Shown piece after piece: positions 35,760 to 42,650 of a stretch of DNA of 51,820 nt. Under the pieces are notes generated by a model. It was not told where the DNA came from. It did not search any database and worked only from the letters and a program-made list of their open reading frames with translations. Both the position numbers and the translations under genes were made by a program. Positions within the stretch are counted from its first letter, which is position 1; each line of letters begins with the position of its first letter. The stretch is taken from positions 1 to 51,820 of the forward strand of contig DAOTEJ010000009.1 of the NCBI GenBank assembly GCA_035454085.1, given 5' to 3'. This stretch comes from DAOTEJ01 sp035454085 (GTDB lineage: Bacteria > Pseudomonadota > Gammaproteobacteria > Burkholderiales > Burkholderiaceae_F).

Positions 35760-36536
35760 CTAGCGCGGACGGCGGCGACGCACGGCGGCGAGGCCCAGCA
35801 AGCTTGCACCCAGCAGCGCGAGGCTGGCGGGCTCGGGCACCGTGCGATCGTCGAAGCGCAGGGTGGTGGTGATCGTGAAGTTCGACTGCGTGGTGTGGCG
35901 CTCGGCGAAGAAGATGTCGATGTCGTAGAGCGAGCCCGCCGTGAGCCCGGCGGCGATCAGGTCGGCCGCGGTGAAGCTCGCGCTGACGGCCGGGTGCACA
36001 CCACCGAGGTCCATGAAGAGCTTGCCGTCGATGAAGACCCAGAGGTCATCGTCGCCGGTGAAGCTGAACGTGTCGCCCGCCTTGAAACTGGTCTTGCCCT
36101 CGAGGTGCAGGGTGAAGTGATAGTTGTGCGAGCGGTCTTGATTACCGAACAGCGCGCCGTCGATCGGGAAGAAGCTGTTGCTCGAATAGGTGAACACGCC
36201 CGAGCCCGGCGCGGTCTCGGAGAGCGGCAGTCCGAAGGCCGCCGACTGGTTGACGCCGGCAGTGTCGCGATACCACTGATTGAAGTTCGCGGCGCTGGTG
36301 AAGCCGGGCTTGGCCGCACCGGTGAACACGGGCAGCCCGTCCGCCCCGAGGGTGGAGGCCAGCTGGCCGGTCTGCAAGCCGCCGATGGTGCCCTCGAAGT
36401 CCGGGTTGTAGGCGCAGGCCCCTGCGATGGCGGGCGCGCAGAAATCCCGGACGGTGCCGTTGAGGGTGGCCGCGGCGGACAGTGCCGGGACTGCCGCGGC
36501 GGCAAGGAAAAGGGCGGAACGGGTGAACGGGCGCAT
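35760..36536 (-). CDS. PEP-CTERM protein with fibro-slime domain
   Basis: 258 aa exported protein. A signal peptide (ALFLAAAAVPALSAAA), then a fibro-slime/PA14-like domain (about 25-225: GTVRDFCAP, NPDFEGTIGG, FNQWYRDTAGVN, GDTFSFTGDDDLWVFIDGKLFMDLGGVH) and the C-terminal sorting signal VPEPASLALLGASLLGLAAVRRRR. That tail is the substrate of an exosortase (EpsH family), which anchors or releases such proteins at the surface in exopolysaccharide-producing bacteria. The exosortase is not in the window. A ribosome-binding site (GGAG) precedes the ATG at 36536, and a sigma-54 promoter lies 39 bp upstream. Confidence 0.92.
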   Translation of the reverse strand: MRPFTRSALFLAAAAVPALSAAATLNGTVRDFCAPAIAGACAYNPDFEGTIGGLQTGQLASTLGADGLPVFTGAAKPGFTSAANFNQWYRDTAGVNQSAAFGLPLSETAPGSGVFTYSSNSFFPIDGALFGNQDRSHNYHFTLHLEGKTSFKAGDTFSFTGDDDLWVFIDGKLFMDLGGVHPAVSASFTAADLIAAGLTAGSLYDIDIFFAERHTTQSNFTITTTLRFDDRTVPEPASLALLGASLLGLAAVRRRRPR

Positions 36537-36574
36537 AGGGACTCCGAAAGGGGCGTTGGCTTCGCTTTTACCTT

Positions 36575-36590
36575 TGCAAACCCCGTGCCA
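36575..36590 (-). promoter_or_regulatory. Sigma-54 (RpoN) promoter of the PEP-CTERM gene
   Basis: On the minus strand TGGCACGGGGTTTGCA matches the -24/-12 consensus TGGCACG-N4-TTGCW at every fixed position. Transcription would begin about 25-30 bp before the start codon. Known PEP-CTERM systems often include the PrsK/PrsR two-component pair, whose response regulator PrsR is a sigma-54 activator; that fits, but no prs gene is in view. Confidence 0.85.
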
Positions 36591-36635
36591 GACTCCGTAA
36601 TTGCTTACAAATCAGTAGTTTGAGTTCTGACCAAC

Positions 36636-36663
36636 AAATTTACGCAGGTACATGCGTAAATTT
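36636..36663. promoter_or_regulatory. Perfect inverted repeat upstream of the sigma-54 promoter
   Basis: AAATTTACGCA and TGCGTAAATTT (11 bp each, 6-bp loop GGTACA) lie 46-73 bp upstream of the -24 element. Sigma-54 activators bind such symmetrical sites at this range, so it is a candidate enhancer. It is in the AT-richest stretch of the window. Confidence 0.55.
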
Positions 36664-36769
36664 TCTCGACGCCACTGCCGCGACCTCTGTAACTACTCGT
36701 GACGATTTGTCTGCGTAGCGTGACCCGAAGCCAGCCTCGGGCTTGGCCAGGGCCGCGCTGGCAGCGGCC

Positions 36770-37552
36770 TCACATCGTGTAGTTGAGTCCCAGGCGCCCG
36801 CCGTCGGGGTAGACGGTGGTGCCGGTGAGGTAGCTCGCGTCGTCGCTTGCGAGAAAGACGGCCACGCGCGCGATCTCGTCGGGCTCGCCCAGACGGCCCA
36901 GCGGCGTGCGTGACAGGATGCGCGCGCGCGCCGCCTCGTCGCTGAGCACCGCTCGCGCGAGCAGCTCGGTCGCGATCGACCCCGGCCCGATGCCCATCAC
37001 CCGGATGCCCCGCGGCGCCAGCGAGAGCGCCATCACCTTGGTGAGCTGGTTGAGTCCGCCCTTGCTCACCGTGTAGGGCACCTGATTGGCGATGGCGAGC
37101 ACGGCATTGACGCTCGACATGTTGATGATCGCGCCGCGCGCTCCGCTGGCCTGGGCCGGCTGCGCCATCATCTGCCGCGCGACGGCCTGTCCGCACAGGA
37201 AGGCACCCTTGAGGTTGACCCTCAGCACGCGGTCGAAGTCCTCCTCCGCGAGGTCGAGAAAATCGGCGGCGTGCACGATGCCGGCGTTGTTCACCAGGAT
37301 GTCGACCCGCCCGAAGCTCTCAACCGCGAAGCGCACCAAGGCCTCGACCGAGGCACGCTGGGCCACATCGGCGGCGTGGAAGAGCGCGTAGCCGCCCGCC
37401 GCCGCGATGTCGCGCGCAAGCGCCGTGCCGCCCAGCTCGTTGGTGTCGGCGATCACCACCTTCGCACCCTCTTCGGCAAAGCGCCGCGCACAGGCTGCGC
37501 CTATGCCCTGCGCTGCGCCGGTGATGATGGCCACGCGTTCCGTGAGTTTCAT
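36770..37552 (-). CDS. Short-chain dehydrogenase/reductase
   Basis: 260 aa classical SDR from the ATG at 37552. The NAD(P) site is TGAAQGIG (about 11-18), with NNAG at about 88-91, catalytic Ser in INMSSVN and YTVSK with Tyr and Lys. The C-terminus has RLGEPDEIARVAVFLASDDASYLTGTTVYPDGGRLG, typical of the FabG-like oxidoreductases. Asp in VVIADTN after the second strand suggests NAD preference. The substrate is unknown. It follows litR on the same strand, 52 bp downstream, and might be co-transcribed with it. Confidence 0.9.
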   Translation of the reverse strand: MKLTERVAIITGAAQGIGAACARRFAEEGAKVVIADTNELGGTALARDIAAAGGYALFHAADVAQRASVEALVRFAVESFGRVDILVNNAGIVHAADFLDLAEEDFDRVLRVNLKGAFLCGQAVARQMMAQPAQASGARGAIINMSSVNAVLAIANQVPYTVSKGGLNQLTKVMALSLAPRGIRVMGIGPGSIATELLARAVLSDEAARARILSRTPLGRLGEPDEIARVAVFLASDDASYLTGTTVYPDGGRLGLNYTM

Positions 37553-37604
37553 GCGAGTGCGCCCCTCGGCTGCCAGGCCTTGGAGCATAGTGCGCGCCGC
37601 GCGT

Positions 37605-38531
37605 TCAGGAGTCGCGCTGTCTGCGCCAGCGAGCGAGTTCGCTCGCCACGTCCTCGAGTCCGCGCAGCACCTGAACGCCGGGCGGCGCGCGGCGCCGCAG
37701 GGCCGCGCTGCTGCCGCCGGCCCACAGCTCGGTGCTGGCCGGCAGCTTGCCGCGCAACTCGCGCAGGCTGTCGAGCACCATGGTCGGTCCGGGCAGCGAT
37801 GAATAGGACAAGGCGACCACGTCGACCGCCTGCGCTCGCGCGGCCAGCACGATGTCCCACAGCGGCGTCTGCACGCCCAGCGAGATGCAGCGCGCGCCTT
37901 CCAGGGCGAACATGGCCTCGGCCATCAGCACGCCCAGGCCGTGCGGTTCGCCGGGCACCGTGGTGAGGAGCACGCGCGGGCGCACGCCCGGCTGCGGAAG
38001 GCTGCCCACGGCCTGGCGCAGCACACCCTGGATGACTTCGGTGTACAGGTGCTCCTCGAAGACCTCCAGCTCGCCCCGGGTCCAGGCTTCGCCGACCAGT
38101 TCGGTGAGCGGCCCCACCACCTCGATCGCAAAGCGCGCGAGCCCGATACGCACCTGCATCTGCGTCAGCTGCCTGCGCAGTTCCTCCACGTCGTGCGAGC
38201 GCACGAGCCCGAGCAGTTGCGTCAGTTCCGGCGCGCCGTCGGCAGCAGCCATCGCGCGCGGCGCGCCGGCCGCCTCGGCGAGCGCCTGCAGTTCTCCGGC
38301 CGAGTAGCCCACGATCTTGCCGGGCCGGTAGCCCTGATCCATCAGGCGCTTGACCAGGCGCAGCTGATCCACCTGGTCGAGCGGATACACCCGCTCGCCG
38401 AAGGCGTCGCGCAGGGGCTGCGGAAACCCATAGCGCCGCTCCCAGACACGCAGCGTGTCCTTCGACAGGCCGGTGTCGCGCTCGACTGCGGCAATCGAGA
38501 TCAGGGCGGCGGAATCGGGATGGGAACCCAT
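37605..38531 (-). CDS. litR: LitR/CarH-type B12-dependent MerR regulator
   Basis: 308 aa. The MerR DNA-binding domain (about 10-80) has TLRVWERRYGFPQP and RVYPLDQVDQLRLVKRLMDQGYRPGKI. A four-helix bundle follows with the Trp150-x9-Glu160-His161 motif that cradles the adenosyl group in CarH. The Rossmann B12 domain has Glu195-x-His197-x-x-Gly200 (the cobalamin-ligand His), SYSSLPG and AGGSS. All residues diagnostic of the light-sensing CarH/LitR group are present. In relatives AdoCbl-bound tetramers repress in the dark, and light breaks the Co-C bond and frees the operator. It is divergent from a glutathione peroxidase, and the probable lipid-modification operon follows. Confidence 0.93.
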   Translation of the reverse strand: MGSHPDSAALISIAAVERDTGLSKDTLRVWERRYGFPQPLRDAFGERVYPLDQVDQLRLVKRLMDQGYRPGKIVGYSAGELQALAEAAGAPRAMAAADGAPELTQLLGLVRSHDVEELRRQLTQMQVRIGLARFAIEVVGPLTELVGEAWTRGELEVFEEHLYTEVIQGVLRQAVGSLPQPGVRPRVLLTTVPGEPHGLGVLMAEAMFALEGARCISLGVQTPLWDIVLAARAQAVDVVALSYSSLPGPTMVLDSLRELRGKLPASTELWAGGSSAALRRRAPPGVQVLRGLEDVASELARWRRQRDS

Positions 38532-38577
38532 AGGGCGATACAGTCTGTGCTTGGAAGGTCTAGGTGAGGAAGCTCAT

Positions 38578-38592
38578 TTTGTCCTAGACAAA
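38578..38592. promoter_or_regulatory. Palindrome, candidate LitR operator
   Basis: TTTGTC-CTA-GACAAA is a perfect 6+3+6 inverted repeat between litR and the peroxidase gene, ending three bases before the -35 element at 38596. A second, wider pair GTCTAGG (38558-38564) and CCTAGAC (38583-38589) overlaps it. MerR-family regulators bind symmetrical sites next to the promoter they control. LitR binding is inference. Confidence 0.6.
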
Positions 38593-38595
38593 CTG

Positions 38596-38624
38596 TTGAC
38601 GCAAGCCCTCACGGGCCTTAGGAT
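38596..38624 (+). promoter_or_regulatory. Sigma-70 promoter of the glutathione peroxidase gene
   Basis: TTGACG (38596-38601) and TAGGAT (38619-38624) with a 17-bp spacer. The expected start of transcription near 38631 makes the in-frame GTG at 38631 an unlikely start codon and favours the ATG at 38667. Confidence 0.65.
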
Positions 38625-38666
38625 GCGGGCGTGATACTCATCCACTGGCCCTCTTCCCTGCTCGCC

Positions 38667-39317
38667 ATGGTTAGCGCTCGCACACCTGTCAAACCCTGCG
38701 AATCCAGCGTTTCGCCCCGGGCGAAGGGCCGAGTTGCGCGCTTGCCGGTGGCGCGCGCCGCCCTGTTCCTGGCCGCCCTCCTGTGCGCCACGATGCCCTG
38801 GACGGCGCGGGCACAAGTGGCGCCCACGGTGGCGAACTGTCCAACCGTGCTCGATCACCGCTTCCCCCGGTTGCAGGACGATTCGCCCCAGAACCTGTGC
38901 CAGTTCGCCGGCAAGGTCGTCCTGGTCGTGAATACCGCCAGCTACTGCGGCTACACCGCGCAGTACGAGGGCCTGGAGAAGCTCTATGCGAAGTACGCGG
39001 CGCGTGGCCTGACGGTGCTGGGCTTTCCTTCCAACGACTTCGGGGGCCAGGAGCCCAAGGGCAACAAGGAAATCGCCGAGTTCTGCTACAACACCTACGG
39101 GGTGAAGTTCCCTATGTTCGCCAAGTCCGCGGTGACGGGAAAATCCGCGAACCCGCTGTTCGCGTCGCTGGCGCAGGCCTCGGGGCAGCCGCCCAAGTGG
39201 AACTTCCACAAGTACCTGATCGACCGCGATGGTCGGGTGGTGGCGAGCTTCCCGAGCCGGGTCGAGCCCACGGACTCCCAGATCACCTCTCGCATCGAGC
39301 GCCTGCTCGGTTCCTGA
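38667..39317 (+). CDS. Secreted glutathione peroxidase-like protein
   Basis: 216 aa from the ATG at 38667. A membrane-targeting segment (VARAALFLAALLCATMPWTARA) makes it an exported form, unlike most cytosolic bacterial enzymes. The GPx fold follows, with NTASYCGYTAQYEGLEKLY (peroxidatic Cys94, no selenocysteine codon), FPSNDFGGQEP (Gln128) and KWNFHKYLID (Trp178, Asn179), the complete catalytic tetrad. It reduces organic or lipid hydroperoxides, probably with thioredoxin-like donors. It is divergent from litR and so is a likely light-regulated defence against lipid peroxides. Confidence 0.88.
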   Translation: MVSARTPVKPCESSVSPRAKGRVARLPVARAALFLAALLCATMPWTARAQVAPTVANCPTVLDHRFPRLQDDSPQNLCQFAGKVVLVVNTASYCGYTAQYEGLEKLYAKYAARGLTVLGFPSNDFGGQEPKGNKEIAEFCYNTYGVKFPMFAKSAVTGKSANPLFASLAQASGQPPKWNFHKYLIDRDGRVVASFPSRVEPTDSQITSRIERLLGS

Positions 39318-39371
39318 ACGCCACCTCGGTGCGCGCTCGGGCGCCGCGCCGGGTCACAATTGGATGACTGC

Positions 39372-40175
39372 ATGAACGCCCCCGAGCACATGTTCCTACC
39401 CGACGTCCAGTCCAGCGCGGACCGCCGCAACATCGCCATCACCCGCGTGGGCGTGAAGTCCATCACCCACCCGGTGATGGTCGCCGGCCCGCATGGCCCG
39501 CAGGCCTCGGTCGCCCAGGTGAGCATGAGCGTGGCCCTGCCGGCGGAGCAGAAGGGCACGCACATGTCGCGCTTCGTGGCGCTGATCGACGAGCTGCGCG
39601 AGCCCCTGTCGGCCGCCACGTTGCGTGCCCTGCTCGGGCGCATGCTCGAGCGGCTCGAGGCACGCGCCGGCCAGATCGAACTGCATCTGCCCTATTTCGT
39701 GCGCAAGACCGCCCCCGTGTCGGGAGTGGAGAGTCTGATGGACTACCGCGTGCGCCTGATGGCCACGCAGGATGCGCGCGGCACCCGCGTGATCCAGGAA
39801 GTGGCGGTGCCGGTCACCAGCCTCTGTCCGTGCAGCAAGAAGATCTCCGACTACGGCGCGCACAACCAGCGCTCGCTGCTGACTCTGGCGCTCGAGCTCG
39901 ACGGCGAGATGAGCCTGGACGAGCAGATCCGCGTCGCCGAGACCGCCGCCTCGTGCGAGCTGTGGGCCCTGCTCAAGCGCTCGGACGAGAAGTACGTCAC
40001 CGAGCGCGCCTACGACAACCCCAAGTTCGTCGAGGATCTGGTGCGCGACATGGCCGTGGCGCTCAACGCCGACGCGCGCGTGCTGGCCTACCGCATCGAG
40101 GCCGAGAACTTCGAATCGATCCACAACCATTCGGCCTATGCGCTGATCGAGCACGACAAGCGTCAGCCGGGCTGA
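39372..40175 (+). CDS. folE2: GTP cyclohydrolase FolE2 (type IB)
   Basis: 267 aa from the ATG at 39372. It converts GTP to 7,8-dihydroneopterin triphosphate, the first step to folate and other pterins. The FolE2 signature is VPVTSLCPCSKKISDYGAHNQRS, with the metal-binding Cys; RNIAITRVGVKSITHPV and the C-terminal EAENFESIHNHSAYALIE are also typical. It lies 54 bp after the peroxidase gene on the same strand. In Pseudomonas putida a folE gene belongs to the LitR light regulon, so regulation by light is possible here. Confidence 0.93.
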   Translation: MNAPEHMFLPDVQSSADRRNIAITRVGVKSITHPVMVAGPHGPQASVAQVSMSVALPAEQKGTHMSRFVALIDELREPLSAATLRALLGRMLERLEARAGQIELHLPYFVRKTAPVSGVESLMDYRVRLMATQDARGTRVIQEVAVPVTSLCPCSKKISDYGAHNQRSLLTLALELDGEMSLDEQIRVAETAASCELWALLKRSDEKYVTERAYDNPKFVEDLVRDMAVALNADARVLAYRIEAENFESIHNHSAYALIEHDKRQPG

Positions 40176-40320
40176 GGCCCGGCTGCGCGGCGCAAGGCTG
40201 AGGAGCCGCCGCGTCAGGAACCGACCCCGCCGCGCACGCTCGCGGCACCATAAACGGGGCGGTTCCGCGACCCGAGGGAGATTCGGCCGCGCGCTGCGCG
40301 GCCATGGATCGAGGCAAGAC

Positions 40321-41759
40321 ATGCGAATCGCCGTCATTGGAGCGGGCATATCGGGGCTGGGCTGCGCGCACGCGCTCGGCCGCGAACATCAGGTCACGCT
40401 CTACGAAGCAGCACCGCGTCTGGGCGGACACACCAACACCATCGACGTGACGCTCGACGGAGTGACCGCCGCGGTCGACACCGGCTTCATCGTCTACAAC
40501 GAGCGCACCTACCCGCGCCTGATCGCGCTGTTCGCGGAACTGGGCGTGCCCACCGCGAAAAGCGACATGTCCTTCGGCGTGAGCGTCGAGCGCGCCGGCC
40601 GGCGGCTCGAGTGGTCGGGCAGCAACCTCGACAGCGTGTTCGCGCAGCGGCGCAACCTCGCTTCGCCCGCGTTCCTCGGCATGGTGCGGGACATCCTGCG
40701 CTTCAACCGCGACGCCACGGCGCTCGCGGCCGACGCCGCGCTCGGCGCCGGCGAGCAGCGCAGCCTGGGCGACTGGCTGGACGCGCGCGGCTACGGGCGC
40801 GCCTTCCGCGAGTGGTACCTGCTGCCCATGGCTGCCGCGATCTGGTCCTGCCCGATCGCCACGATGCTGCGCTACCCGGCGGCGACCTTCATCCGCTTCT
40901 GCCACAACCACGGTCTGCTGCAGGTCGAGAACCGGCCGCAGTGGTACACGGTGCGCGGCGGTGCGCGGCAGTACGTGCGCCGCATCGCGGCGCGACTGGC
41001 CGACGTGCGAGTGGGCGAACCGGNNNNNNNNNNNNNNNNNNNNNNNNNNNNNNNNNNNNNNNNNNNNNNNNNNNNNNNNNNNNNNNNNNNNNNNNNNNNN
41101 NNNNNNNNNNNNNNNNNNNNNNNCAGTACGTGCGCCGCATCGCGGCGCGACTGGCCGACGTGCGAGTGGGCGAACCGGTGCACGAGGTGCGCCGCGAGGC
41201 CGACGGCCGCGTGCTGGTGCGCAGCGCCAGCGGACCCGCCCACTACGACGAGGTCGTGCTCGCCACCCACAGCGATCAGGCGCTGCGCCTGCTCGCCGAC
41301 GCCGACGGTCTCGAGCGCGAACTGCTGGCGTCGGTCGGCTACCAACCCAACCGCGCCGTGGTGCATACCGACCAGGCGCTGCTGCCCGAGAACCGCAAGG
41401 TCTGGTCCTCGTGGAACTACCTCTCCAGCGGGGGCGAGGAGCCGCAGGTCTCGGTGAGCTACCTCATGAACCGCCTCCAGCCCCTGCCCTTCGAGCGCCC
41501 GGTGGTGGTGAGCCTCAACCCGCTCGCCGAGCCCCGGCCCGACACCGTGATCGCCGAGTTCGACTACGAACATCCGGTGTTCGACGCTGCCGCGGTGCGC
41601 GCCCAGGCCCGCCTGCCCCACGTCCAGGGGCGCAACGGCGTGTGGTTCGCGGGGGCCTGGACCGGCTACGGCTTCCACGAGGACGGGCTCAAGTCCGGAT
41701 TGGTGGTGGCCGAGTCCCTGCGCGCCCGCGGCCTGCGACCGCGCCGGATTGCAGCCTGA
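40321..41759 (+). CDS. COG2907-type FAD flavoprotein, interrupted by an artefactual gap
   Basis: The N-terminal FAD-binding motif VIGAGISGLGCAHAL and GGHTNTIDV, and the C-terminal FAGAWTGYGFHEDGLKSGLVVAESL, place it in the amine-oxidase-like NAD/FAD proteins of COG2907. Members co-occur with DUF1365 and CFA-like genes in light or singlet-oxygen regulons and have been tied to fatty acid desaturation in furan fatty acid synthesis. The 100 N at 41024-41123 separate two identical 55-bp copies; without gap and one copy 1284 bp remain, an intact frame of 427 codons. The DUF1365 gene follows after 102 bp. Confidence 0.9.
40969..41023 (+). repeat. 55-bp direct repeat, left copy (assembly overlap)
   Basis: Identical to 41124-41178 across the 100-N gap, ending exactly at the gap. 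It is the same length as the overlap in cls, pointing to one assembler setting. Confidence 0.95.
41024..41123. other. Artefactual 100-N gap inside the flavoprotein gene
   Basis: Exactly 100 N with identical 55-bp flanks; the contigs overlap, and no bases are missing. Confidence 0.93.
41124..41178 (+). repeat. 55-bp direct repeat, right copy (assembly overlap)
   Basis: Second copy of 40969-41023. In frame it repeats QYVRRIAARLADVRVGEP, after which the protein continues with VHEVRREADG. Confidence 0.95.
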
Positions 41760-41805
41760 CCGCTGTGCCCCGACCCGCCGCTCGTAAGCCCGCACACCCG
41801 GCCAC

Positions 41806-41845
41806 TTGCACCGAGAAAACTTATTAGTTCACAATAGAACCGTTC
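41806..41845 (+). promoter_or_regulatory. AT-rich promoter region before DUF1365
   Basis: TTGCAC (41806-41811) and CACAAT (41830-41835) with an 18-bp spacer could be a promoter. Overlapping it are three GTTC/GAAC elements in alternating orientation (41827, 41837, 41842): GTTC-ACAATA-GAAC-C-GTTC. The AT content contrasts sharply with both sides, so an internal controlled promoter for the lipid operon is likely. Confidence 0.45.
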
Positions 41846-41861
41846 AGTTTTTCGACCCGCA

Positions 41862-42650
41862 ATGGAACCCTGTCCCCAGATCGGCTTCGGCTCGATCCGC
41901 CACAGCCGCCAACGGCCCGCCAAGCACAGCTTCGCGTACCGCGGCTACTTCCTGCGCGTGCCCCTGCGCGCCGAGGTCGGCGACGGCAGGGGTTCGCGCT
42001 GGCTGAGGCGCAACGGGCGCGGGGTGTTCGCACTCAACGACGCCGACCACGGCGACGGCCGGCCGCTGCTGGCGTGGGCCCGCCACATGCTGACGCGCGC
42101 CGGAGTGCACGACGCGCACGGCGAGATCTGGCTGCACACCTTCCCGCGGGTGCTCGGCTACCTCTTCAATCCGGTCAGCTTCTGGTTCGCGCACCGCGCC
42201 GACGGCCGCCTGCGTGCGGTGCTCGCGGAGGTCAACAACACCTTCGGCGAGCACCACGTGTACGTGCTCGCGCACGGCGACGGGAGCCCCATCGCCTGGG
42301 GCGAGGAACTCACGGCCTCGAAGGTCTTCCACGTCTCGCCCTTCTGCAAGGTGGAAGGGCGCTACCGCTTCCGCTTCATGCTGGCCGGCTCGCCCGACGC
42401 GCAGCGCTTCGTCGGCCGCATCGACTACGACGACGAGCAGGGCGCTCTGATCGCCACCTCGATCGAGGGTCGCCTCGAGCCGCTCACCGACGCCGCGCTG
42501 CGCCGGGCGTTCTTCGCCCACCCCGTCTACACCTTCGGGGTCATGGCCCGCATCCACTGGCAGGCGCTGCGGCTGTTCGCCAAGCGCGTGCCGTTCTTCA
42601 CCAAGCCTGCTCCGCCTGCCCTCGACCTCACGCGCTCCTCGCCCCGATGA
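41862..42650 (+). CDS. DUF1365 family protein
   Basis: 262 aa. Family hallmarks: RHSRQRPAKHSFAYRGYFLRVPL at the N-terminus, RVLGYLFNPVSFWFAHR, VLAEVNNTFGEHHVYVL and SKVFHVSPFCKVEGRYRFRF. The biochemical role is unknown. The gene nearly always lies between a COG2907 flavoprotein and a CFA-like methyltransferase, as here, so it probably acts in the same lipid reaction. Its stop overlaps the next start as ATGA. Confidence 0.92.
   Translation: MEPCPQIGFGSIRHSRQRPAKHSFAYRGYFLRVPLRAEVGDGRGSRWLRRNGRGVFALNDADHGDGRPLLAWARHMLTRAGVHDAHGEIWLHTFPRVLGYLFNPVSFWFAHRADGRLRAVLAEVNNTFGEHHVYVLAHGDGSPIAWGEELTASKVFHVSPFCKVEGRYRFRFMLAGSPDAQRFVGRIDYDDEQGALIATSIEGRLEPLTDAALRRAFFAHPVYTFGVMARIHWQALRLFAKRVPFFTKPAPPALDLTRSSPR

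Noticed and set aside
38631..38666. GTG at 38631 as start of the glutathione peroxidase gene
   Set aside because: It coincides with the predicted transcription start of the TTGACG/TAGGAT promoter and adds 12 residues to an already complete signal peptide.
38946..38951. Selenocysteine in the peroxidase active site
   Set aside because: The codon at the catalytic position is TGC (Cys94 in ASYCGYT), not TGA.
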